Assembly (NCBI GenBank): GCA_020851555.1
Contig: JADZCM010000038.1
Coordinates: 62,001 to 126,000, forward strand
DNA length: 64,000 nucleotides
Direction: 5' to 3'
Source: Bryobacterales bacterium
GTDB lineage: Bacteria; Acidobacteriota; Terriglobia; Bryobacterales; Bryobacteraceae
Notes under the pieces: generated by a model
What the model saw: the letters and a program-made list of their open reading frames with translations, nothing else
Database searches by the model: none
Told to the model about the DNA's origin: nothing
Shown: positions 57,864-64,000 of the stretch, one piece after another
Numbering within the stretch: position 1 is the stretch's first letter
Layout: the number at the start of each line of letters is the position of its first letter
Program-made: the position numbers and the translations under genes

Positions 57864-58541
57864 CTACAAAGAGCCGTACTTTGCGTAAGCTTCGGTGACG
57901 GACACGCCTTGCCGCAACTCCTCGCGCATGCCCTTTTCGCGGCGGTAGATGTCCTCGGCGGCCACCAGCACGTCCATGGTCATGTCCTTGGGGATGATGA
58001 CCACTCCGTCAATGTCCCCGAACACGAAATCCCCGGGGTGGATGACCGTGGCGCCGATCTTGATGGTCACCTGGCACTCCGTGATGTCCCAGCGGCCGAC
58101 CGAACTGGCCGAACACTTGAACTTGGCGAAGACCGGGTAGTTCATGGCGTTGACGAAATCCACGTCGCGCACGCCGCCGTCCACCACGGCGCCGGTGCAG
58201 CCTCTCTGCCAGACCGCCGTGGACATGATCTCGCCCCAGTGCGCGCAGTCCATGCTTCCGCCGGTGGACCACACCGAAACCGTTCCGGGCTTGATGCTGT
58301 CCAGGATCTTCAGGCGGGTCTGCGTGTCATCGTGGGCGACGTCCGCGCAGGGGTAGCCCTGACCGGTAAAGGCCACGCCGGCCACACGGTTGGCCTTGGT
58401 GAATGGGGTGATGTAGTAGGGCAGGACCTGGTTCCGGTATCCGTTCTTGTCCAGAATGTCCGAGATCGCACCGGTATAAAGCGCCTGAAAGCGGCTGGCC
58501 ACTTCGGCTACGTTTTCGGGTGTGACTTGAGTCGAACCCAT
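57864..58541 (-). CDS. RraA-family aldolase-like protein (HMG/CHA aldolase type)
   Basis: 225 residues from ATG 58541 (GGAGGAGGACAAC upstream; the frame to 58691 runs through the divergent promoter). Family core: LYTGAISDILDKNGYRNQVLP, ANRVAGVAFTGQGYPCADVAHDD, DCAHWGEIMSTAVWQRGCTGAVVDGGVRDVDFVNAMNYPVFAKF (GxVxDGxxRD metal/substrate motif), VHPGDFVFGDIDGVVIIPKD. Enzymes of this group cleave 4-hydroxy-4-methyl-2-oxoglutarate or oxaloacetate. It is divergent from a sugar-acid-type MFS gene, which fits keto-acid catabolism. Confidence 0.88.
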   Translation of the reverse strand: MGSTQVTPENVAEVASRFQALYTGAISDILDKNGYRNQVLPYYITPFTKANRVAGVAFTGQGYPCADVAHDDTQTRLKILDSIKPGTVSVWSTGGSMDCAHWGEIMSTAVWQRGCTGAVVDGGVRDVDFVNAMNYPVFAKFKCSASSVGRWDITECQVTIKIGATVIHPGDFVFGDIDGVVIIPKDMTMDVLVAAEDIYRREKGMREELRQGVSVTEAYAKYGSL

Positions 58542-58609
58542 GTTGTCCTCCTCCAGTAAGGTCGAGCTGCAAACAACGAGCCTATCACGCGGGCCGTAAA
58601 ATGTGCAAC

Positions 58610-58639
58610 TTGCATCTAGAACCAGGTGTTTGCTAGTCT
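58610..58639 (+). promoter_or_regulatory. candidate transporter promoter overlapping a TGCATCTA motif (operator 3)
   Basis: TTGCAT (58610-58615) and TAGTCT (58634-58639) are 18 nt apart. TGCATCTAGA (58611-58620) overlaps the -35 box, so a PadR-type repressor bound here would block the transporter gene and possibly the divergent rraA-like gene. Confidence 0.45.
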
Positions 58640-58681
58640 GAACCTCTGTCTTCGGCGGCCACGCCGCGGGAGGAGATTCGC

Positions 58682-59971
58682 GTGACCACAATGGATTCTC
58701 CGAAGGGCCGGGTGCGCTGGTCCCTGATCGGATGCATGTTCGCCATCAGCGCCATCGCCTACCTGGACCGGGTGAACATCTCGATAGCGGCCGGTTCCAT
58801 CCAGCGGGAGTTCGGCCTGGACAACGTCCAGTTGGGCTGGGTGTTCAGCGCCTTCCTGCTGGGCTACGCCCTCTTCCAGACCCCCGGGGGGTGGCTGGCC
58901 GACCGGTTCGGGCCGCGCAAGATCGTGACCCTGGGAACGATCTGGTGGGGTGTGTTCACCGCGCTGACGGCCCTGATGCCCGCGGGTTTCGGCGCGGCGC
59001 TGGCCGCGCTCCTTCTGGTTCGCCTGGCCCTGGGAGTCGGCGAGGCCGTGCTCTATCCGGCTTCCAATCGCATGGTGGCGTCCTGGATTCCCTCGCAGGA
59101 GCGGGGCATCGCCAACGGCATCATTTTCGCCGGGGTGGGGGCGGGCGCCGGAATCACCCCGCCTCTGATCACCTACATCCTGGTGAACTATGGCTGGCGG
59201 TGGTCGTTTTGGGTTTGCGCGTTGATCGGCCTGGCGGCCGGCGCGATCTGGTTCTGGATCGCACGGGACCGGCCGGAGCAGCATCCGCGTATGAGCCGGG
59301 AGGAACTGGCGCACATCCAGGCAGGGTTGCCGCCGCAAAAGTCCGGCGACAGCGCGCGCCGGGCGGTCCCCTGGGGCAGGATCTTCTCCAGCAAAGAGGT
59401 TCTGGCGCTTACTTTCAGCTACTTCTCGTTCGGCTACGTGGCCTACATCTTCTACACCTGGTTCTTTATCTATCTCAGCAACGTCCGCGGACTGGACCTC
59501 AAGGCGAGCGCCTGGTATGCGATGCTTCCCTTCATCGCCATGGCCACGTGCTCGCCCCTGGGCGGCTGGATCGGCGACCAACTGACGAGGAAATACGGCA
59601 AGCGCGTGGGACGCTGCGGGCTGGCGGGCGTGGGCATCGGCTGCGCGGCGGTGTTCCTGGCGCTGGGCACGCAGGCCGCCGACGCGCGCCTGGCCACTCT
59701 CGTGCTGGCGGGCGGCGCCGGCGCCCTGTTCCTTTCCACAAGCTCATTCTGGTCCGTGACGGCCGACGTGGGCGGCAACTATGCCGGGACGGTTTCGGGA
59801 GTGATGAACACGGGCAATCAGCTTGCCGGCGCCCTCACGGCGTCCCTGACCCCGGTGATCGCCAACCAGTTCGGATGGAACGCGCCGTTCCTGGTGGCGG
59901 CGACGCTCTGCGCGTTCGGAGCGCTGGCCTGGTTCCTGGTAGATCCCGGCCGGGCCCTCGTCAAGTCCTGA
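58682..59971 (+). CDS. MFS transporter, anion:cation symporter (ACS) family
   Basis: 429 residues from GTG 58682 with GGAGGAG upstream. ACS hallmarks: CMFAISAIAYLDRVNISIAAGSIQREFGLDNVQLGWVFSAFLLGYALFQTPGGWLADRFGPRKIV at TM1-3, and RLALGVGEAVLYPASNRMVASWIPSQERGIANGIIFAGVGAGAGITPPL at TM4-5. Relatives import hexuronates, glucarate/galactarate, phthalate or glycerol phosphate. With the rraA-like gene divergent and a cyclase gene convergent, a sugar-acid or aromatic-acid substrate is likely. It overlaps the cyclase gene's 3' end by 11 bp. Confidence 0.9.
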   Translation: MTTMDSPKGRVRWSLIGCMFAISAIAYLDRVNISIAAGSIQREFGLDNVQLGWVFSAFLLGYALFQTPGGWLADRFGPRKIVTLGTIWWGVFTALTALMPAGFGAALAALLLVRLALGVGEAVLYPASNRMVASWIPSQERGIANGIIFAGVGAGAGITPPLITYILVNYGWRWSFWVCALIGLAAGAIWFWIARDRPEQHPRMSREELAHIQAGLPPQKSGDSARRAVPWGRIFSSKEVLALTFSYFSFGYVAYIFYTWFFIYLSNVRGLDLKASAWYAMLPFIAMATCSPLGGWIGDQLTRKYGKRVGRCGLAGVGIGCAAVFLALGTQAADARLATLVLAGGAGALFLSTSSFWSVTADVGGNYAGTVSGVMNTGNQLAGALTASLTPVIANQFGWNAPFLVAATLCAFGALAWFLVDPGRALVKS

Positions 59972-60599
59972 GGCGCAGCAGCGCCCTGGCAGGCGCGCCG
60001 TCGCCCGCCAGAATTTTCAGGGGGAGGCAGATCAGGTCATACCTGCCGGGCCCGACGCGCGAAAGATCCAGCCCCTCGATAATCCAGACCCCCGCACCGA
60101 GCAGCGCCCGGTGCGTCTCGGCGCCGTCCTTCTTGTAGCCGCCGACCGAGAGGTAGTCCACACCCACCGTGCGCACGCCCCGGCCGGCCAGGTAGCGCGC
60201 AGCGTCCGCGGTTATGTAAACGTATCGAGGATCGAATTCCGGCTTGCGCCACCGCGCCGCGGCGCCGTAGGTCTTGAACAGAATCCGCTCCCCGCGCCGG
60301 ATCCGGTGAAGGCGCAGTTCGTCAACCTTGATCGACTCGCGGTCCCGGATCGCGATCACCCGCGCCGGCCCGACGCCGGCCTCGAGCGGCATCGTATCGA
60401 GCCCGCGAGCCCCCGTGAAAAAGTGCCGGGGCGCATCCATGTGGGTGCCGGTGTGGGCGCCCAGGGACAGCTTCGTAACGTTCGACGACCCGCCGCGCGC
60501 AATCTCCTTGATTGGGACGATGGAGAACGGCGGGTCCCCTGGCCAGCAGACCATGCCGGGGTGCAGCGTCACGGAGACATCGATCCAGGTTCGTTTCAT
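59961..60599 (-). CDS. cyclase family protein (kynurenine formamidase-like)
   Basis: 212 residues from ATG 60599, which overlaps the stop of the upstream gene (ATGA). Metal-dependent amidohydrolase-type motifs: WIDVSVTLHPGMVCWPGDPPFSI, LSLGAHTGTHMDAPRHFFTGARGLDTMPLE (HxGTHxDAPxH zinc motif), YITADAARYLAGRGVRTVGVDYLSVG and WIIEGLDLSRVGPGRYDLICLPLKILAGDGAPARA. Relatives hydrolyse N-formylkynurenine, cyclic esters or isatin. No tryptophan-pathway neighbours are present, so the substrate is open. Confidence 0.9.
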   Translation of the reverse strand: MKRTWIDVSVTLHPGMVCWPGDPPFSIVPIKEIARGGSSNVTKLSLGAHTGTHMDAPRHFFTGARGLDTMPLEAGVGPARVIAIRDRESIKVDELRLHRIRRGERILFKTYGAAARWRKPEFDPRYVYITADAARYLAGRGVRTVGVDYLSVGGYKKDGAETHRALLGAGVWIIEGLDLSRVGPGRYDLICLPLKILAGDGAPARALLRLRT

Positions 60600-61618
60600 T
60601 TGACGTCCTTTCCGGCCCATGCCTTGTCCGGTGTTTTGGGGTCGTAGCCGAGCCTCCCCCAGTGCAGATAGAAAAGCCGGTCGGCTGATGGAGAAGATCT
60701 CACCGGAGCGTCAATCTCGAAGCCCCCCACCCCAGGTCCCGAGAGGCTCTGGAGCGTCTTCCGCACGAACACCGGGCCGCTCCACTCCGCTTCTGCATCT
60801 CCAGGCGTGAGGCGCCAAATCAGGGCCTTAGCTCCGTTGAGCGCGGGAGGAGCGTTCCCTTCGTAGGCGGCGGCCATGACCCAGGGAACGCCGGTCTCCG
60901 CAAGCTCTTTCAAGATCGGCGGAGTCAGGTCAGCGTGCGGGACCTCCGCGGTGACCATGCGTCCGGCCTCCCCGATGGCGCGGATCAGGTCGAGTCTTCC
61001 GGCGGAGGAACCGGCCACCTGCACGCTGCGCACCGCGGGGGCGCCGGAGAGGAGCGCCTTCAACTCCCCGCCGCCGGGACCCAGGGACTCCGGACGCAAG
61101 CTAATCGCCAGATCGACTCCGTACGCCGAAGCAATGTCGGAGAGCAGCCGCAGCGTCTGGTGAAGCCGCCCGGTGAAGATGACGCTCTGTTCGAAAACCA
61201 GGTTCAAACGGTTCAACCGGCTGCGGGCGAGCATGGCCGCCAGTTCTTCCCAGTAATCCCGGGAGTGAAACCACCCCTCCTCCAGGTGCCGGACCTGCAC
61301 GGCAAACCTCACCCCGCGCACGGGGAACGCCGCGGAGCCGCTTGCGGGGGCCAGCCGCCCTGTGGACCGTATCTGTTCGGCGGCTTCCAGCAGACCGTAC
61401 ATGAGCCCGCGCAGGTCGCCGCCCGAGATCCGGACGCCGGAGATCTTGAACGACTCAGGAGCCCCGGTAGAGACCTCCGCCTGGATCCGGAACCGGCCGG
61501 CCGGTATGTTGCGCTCCGCCAGAGCGCTCGCGAATTCCTTCTTGCCGAAATCGACGGGCCCGCCCCAAACTGCGCAGGCGGCGGCCACACACAACGGCAC
61601 CACGAGGTGAGGACGCAT
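60596..61618 (-). CDS. secreted protein with an N-terminal glycosidase-associated domain and TIM-barrel-like body
   Basis: 340 residues from ATG 61618; GTG 61630 would add four. Signal MRPHLVVPLCVAAACAVWGG. The segment FKISGVRISGGDLRGLMYGLLEAAEQIRSTG resembles the alpha/beta N-terminal domain found before GH20 and GH67 catalytic barrels. The region after it (PVRGVRFAVQVRHLEEGWFHSRDYWEELAAMLARSRLNRLNLVFEQSVIF) looks like the start of a barrel. No catalytic pair is recognised and the protein is shorter than those enzymes. It may be a degenerate or non-catalytic glycosidase relative. Stop overlaps the cyclase start. Confidence 0.65.
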   Translation of the reverse strand: MRPHLVVPLCVAAACAVWGGPVDFGKKEFASALAERNIPAGRFRIQAEVSTGAPESFKISGVRISGGDLRGLMYGLLEAAEQIRSTGRLAPASGSAAFPVRGVRFAVQVRHLEEGWFHSRDYWEELAAMLARSRLNRLNLVFEQSVIFTGRLHQTLRLLSDIASAYGVDLAISLRPESLGPGGGELKALLSGAPAVRSVQVAGSSAGRLDLIRAIGEAGRMVTAEVPHADLTPPILKELAETGVPWVMAAAYEGNAPPALNGAKALIWRLTPGDAEAEWSGPVFVRKTLQSLSGPGVGGFEIDAPVRSSPSADRLFYLHWGRLGYDPKTPDKAWAGKDVK

Positions 61619-61753
61619 CCGGAAAACCACGGCGTAACCGTCATTATAAACAACTGAACCGAAGCGTCTCCATGAGCGCCCCGTGAGAGAAGTCGAAGAC
61701 GGCGACAGCCGGCGCCCCTGCCTTGCTTGCGGAAGGCTTGCGCGCGAGGGCCT

Positions 61754-62089
61754 CTACGCGGGGTGGGGGATCAGGCAGAGGAAGCGCAGGATCTCCGAAC
61801 CCGGGTTGACGAACTGGTGCATCTCGTTGCCGGGAACGAAGACCACGCTGCCGTACCGGATGGGCCGGTCGCCCTGGCTGCCGCGCACGACGCCCTGGCC
61901 CTCGATCACGAAGACCTCGTGTTCCCACTCGTGCTGGTGGTGGGGCGTGGAACCGCCCGGCTGCACCTCGACCACCCGCATGGCGAAGTTGGGCGCACCG
62001 TCGTTCTTGGCGATCACCCAGCGCATAGCCACTCCTTCCGCTTCCCCTGACGGGTTGGCTGCGACCTCACGGAAGTCCCGTACAATCAT
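61754..62089 (-). CDS. small cupin-domain protein
   Basis: 111 residues from ATG 62089 (AGGAA about 6 nt upstream); ATG 62119 is an alternative adding ten residues. Cupin motif 1 is TPHHQHEWEHEVFVIEGQGVV with three His and a Glu as metal ligands; motif 2 is YGSVVFVPGNEMHQFVNPGSE with the last His. Single-domain cupins of this sort act as isomerases, oxygenases or metal-binding sensors; the substrate is unknown. It is divergent from the polymerase gene across about 117 nt. Confidence 0.85.
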   Translation of the reverse strand: MIVRDFREVAANPSGEAEGVAMRWVIAKNDGAPNFAMRVVEVQPGGSTPHHQHEWEHEVFVIEGQGVVRGSQGDRPIRYGSVVFVPGNEMHQFVNPGSEILRFLCLIPHPA

Positions 62090-62195
62090 GGCGTTCCTGA
62101 ATTCCTCCCCAGCTACCATTCCATGGTATCGCAGGACGGGCCGGCGGCTGCCATCTTCCTTCCGGTGGTTGTATTCGAGACACGACTAGTGTAAA

Positions 62196-62201
62196 TATAT
62201 A
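62196..62201 (+). promoter_or_regulatory. -10-like box (TATATA) for a leaderless polymerase mRNA
   Basis: TATATA lies 5 nt before GTG 62207, in the most AT-rich stretch of the region, with no Shine-Dalgarno. TTCGAG (62174-62179) is a weak -35 candidate with a 16-nt spacer. Confidence 0.45.
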
Positions 62202-62206
62202 CAGTA

Positions 62207-64000
62207 GTGACCTACGTCGCGCTGCACAACCACAGCTACTATTCGCTGCTGGACAGCGCCATGAGCGTGGACGACATCGTTGCGGCGGCAGTCGGGTACG
62301 GCATGCCCGCCGTCGGGCTGACGGACCGCGACTCGCTGGCCGGGGCCGTGCAGTTCTACAAACTGGCCCGGTCCGCGGGCATCCGCCCTATCATCGGCAG
62401 TGAAGTCACGCTGGCCGAGGGGGGCTCCCTGGTTCTGCTGGTTGAGAATGCGGCCGGCTACCGCAACCTCTGCCGGTTACTCACCACCCGCATCGGGCAT
62501 CCCGAGGGGGTGACGCTGGAGAACCTGAACCGTTTCCGCGGCGGTCTGATCTGCCTTTCCTACAGCGGGGACCTCCAGTACAGGGAGATCTTCGGGCGTA
62601 ACTTCGCGCTGGAGGTGTCGCCGCACAACGAAGCCGGCCTGCAAGCGGCGCGCCGCCTGGCCGCTCTGTCGCGCCGCCACCGGATCCCGCTCGTCGCCAC
62701 GGCGCACGCGCACTACCGGGATCCGGCCGGCCGCCTCATGTACGACATCCTGTCGTCCATGCGCACCCTCACCCTGCTCGGCCAGGAGCACAAGGACAAG
62801 CACGGGGAAGGAAACTACCACCTGCACTCGCCGCAAGAGATGACGGAGCGCTTCCGGTCGTTGGAACAGGCGATCGGCAATACCGAACGCATCGCCGGGC
62901 GCTGCTGCTTCGACTTTGACCTGGGCGACATCCATTTCCCGCCTTTCGCCGTCCCCCCGGGCGAGACCGCCATCGCCCTGCTGCGGCGGATGGCGCGGGA
63001 AGGAGTGGCCCGCCGTTACGCGCCCGCGCCCAAACCCGAGGTGCTGGCGCGCCTCGAAAAGGAACTGAACGTCATCGAGGAGGTCGGCTACGCGGAGTAC
63101 TTTCTGATCTTCGCCGGGCTGGTGCGCTGGGCCGGCGAGCAGGGCATTGAAACCCTGGCCCGCGGCAGCGCCGCCGGCAGCCTGGTATGTTACGCGCTGG
63201 GAATCAGCAACGTCTGCCCCTTCCGTTTCGGCCTGTCGTTTGAGCGCTTCCTGAACCGGGAGCGCATGCACTTCGCCAAACTCGCCGACATCGACCTCGA
63301 CCTGCCCTGGGACCGCCGCGACGACGTGGTTCGGCACGTTATCGGCCGTTACGGCTCCGAGCACGTTGTCATGATCGGCGCGTTCAACACTTTCCAGGGG
63401 CGCGCGGCGGTGGCCGACATCGCCAAAACCTACGGCTTGCCGGAGCGTGAGGTGCGCCGGTTCACCGCGCACCTGCCGCACTTCAGGGGCGACGCCGAGG
63501 CCGTGGTTCAAACCACCCCCGAATGCCGCGGCTTGCCGTGGCGGGAAGAGCCGTACCGCACCATCCTCAAAATGGCCGCGCGGTTCGAGGGAATCCCGCG
63601 GCATGCCTCCATGCACCCCTGCGGCCTGGTCATCAGCAGCGCCCCGGCCGCCGACCGCATGCCGCTGTTCAGAAGCGCCAAAGGCTACCTGACCACGCAG
63701 TACGCGATGGATGACGTGGAGGAACTGGGGCTGCTCAAGATGGACCTCCTGGGGCAGGCGGGCCTGAGCGTGTTGCGCGACGCCTGCGCAAACGTCCGCG
63801 AGAACCGGGGGCGCGCGCCCGACCTCCGCGCCATCGACTACCAGGACGCCGCCACCTGGGAGACCATCGCCACCGGCAACGCCCGAGGCGTATTTCACAT
63901 CGAGTCGCCCGCCATGACCAGCCTTCTGGTAATGACCGGCTGCCGCGACCTGGACTGCCTCACGGCGGTGGAGTCCATCATCCGGCCCGGCGCCGCTAAT
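62207..64000 (+). CDS. DNA polymerase III alpha subunit, DnaE-type (3' truncated)
   Basis: The frame from GTG 62207 runs open for 598 codons to the window end. N-terminal PHP domain: YVALHNHSYYSLLDSAMSVDDIVAAAVGYGMPAVGLTDRDSLAGAVQFYKLARSAGIRPIIGSEV, LVATAHAHYRDPAGR. The palm follows: ETLARGSAAGSLVCYALGISNVCPFRFGLSFERFLN and ADIDLDLPWDRRDDVVRHVIGRYGSEHVVMIGAFNTF with the DxD metal pair, then HASMHPCGLVISSAP and QYAMDDVEELGLLKMDLLG. ADIDLDLPWDRR differs from the PDFDxDF of replicative DnaE1, and spacing is compact. This points to a DnaE2/ImuC-like or other accessory paralogue, possibly translesion. The C-terminus is needed to decide. Confidence 0.85.
   Translation, partial: MTYVALHNHSYYSLLDSAMSVDDIVAAAVGYGMPAVGLTDRDSLAGAVQFYKLARSAGIRPIIGSEVTLAEGGSLVLLVENAAGYRNLCRLLTTRIGHPEGVTLENLNRFRGGLICLSYSGDLQYREIFGRNFALEVSPHNEAGLQAARRLAALSRRHRIPLVATAHAHYRDPAGRLMYDILSSMRTLTLLGQEHKDKHGEGNYHLHSPQEMTERFRSLEQAIGNTERIAGRCCFDFDLGDIHFPPFAVPPGETAIALLRRMAREGVARRYAPAPKPEVLARLEKELNVIEEVGYAEYFLIFAGLVRWAGEQGIETLARGSAAGSLVCYALGISNVCPFRFGLSFERFLNRERMHFAKLADIDLDLPWDRRDDVVRHVIGRYGSEHVVMIGAFNTFQGRAAVADIAKTYGLPEREVRRFTAHLPHFRGDAEAVVQTTPECRGLPWREEPYRTILKMAARFEGIPRHASMHPCGLVISSAPAADRMPLFRSAKGYLTTQYAMDDVEELGLLKMDLLGQAGLSVLRDACANVRENRGRAPDLRAIDYQDAATWETIATGNARGVFHIESPAMTSLLVMTGCRDLDCLTAVESIIRPGAAN

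Overview
The window is a GC-rich, densely packed bacterial chromosome segment. I read it as an acidobacterium of the Bryobacterales/Solibacter type. This is inferred from the mix of Tat- or Sec-tagged sugar oxidoreductases, DUF1080, ThuA, CE15 and lactonase proteins, a PadR regulator and an HME-type efflux operon; no rRNA is present to prove it. I saw no tRNA, rRNA, transposase, prophage or CRISPR. Every gene looks intact except the two cut by the window ends and one that only looks broken because it carries an in-frame UGA.

Layout. 0-2.1 kb: end of a Sde182-type protein, a small secreted protein and a beta-propeller lactonase. 2.1-5.5 kb (minus): succinate dehydrogenase in the order sdhA-C-D-B. 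5.7-8.7 kb: MFS exporter, aldo/keto reductase and a BON protein. 8.7-13.1 kb (minus): exported methyltransferase, enolase-superfamily dehydratase, sugar isomerase and Gfo/Idh/MocA oxidoreductase. 13.1-17.3 kb (minus): 2-oxoacid dehydrogenase E2, lipB and lpd, overlapping, then an orphan histidine kinase. 17.4-22.4 kb (minus): DUF1080, exported HpcH aldolase, oxidoreductase, radical SAM and glycosyltransferase. 22.5-28.3 kb: CE15 esterase, SGNH hydrolase, M20 peptidase, DapA-like lyase, tpx and an HU-type protein. 28.3-30.9 kb: M50 protease, glycosyltransferase and prepilin peptidase. 30.9-36.8 kb: heavy-metal RND efflux operon. 36.8-42.8 kb: uppS-cdsA, then FmdB, DacB and MFS (minus), then an alpha/beta hydrolase. 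42.8-47.2 kb: a stand-alone structured RNA, then rplM-rpsI-rpsB-tsf-pyrH-frr. 47.2-52.8 kb (minus): ABC-2 transporter, M49 lipoprotein, NCS1 permease and ThuA. 52.9-55.1 kb: KDPG aldolase, KDG kinase and an NTF2-like protein. 55.2-64 kb: peroxiredoxin, thioesterase, PadR, a repeat protein, RraA, a sugar-acid transporter, cyclase, cupin and the start of a DnaE-type polymerase.

Main discoveries. (1) The AhpC-type peroxiredoxin at 55167-55883 (minus) has TGA exactly where the peroxidatic cysteine should be, followed 17 nt later by a hairpin with a GGUC loop that fits the bacterial SECIS rule. It is a selenoprotein that ORF calling splits in two. (2) Between 42822 and 43077 lies a compact transcription unit: a consensus promoter, a roughly 220-nt RNA with nested helices, a Shine-Dalgarno stretch complementary to about 19 nt of a 16S 3' end, a 14-codon ORF, an internal anti-SD mimic and a strong terminator. 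I do not recognise the family. (3) An 8-mer, TGCATCTA, recurs at three promoters around a Cys-rich PadR regulator and suggests a small regulon.

Working together: CE15 esterase, enolase-superfamily dehydratase, HpcH, RraA and Eda aldolases, KdgK and an ACS-type transporter suggest plant polysaccharide and sugar-acid use. SDH, lipoylated E2, LipB and Lpd give central respiration. Tpx and the seleno-peroxiredoxin give peroxide defence.
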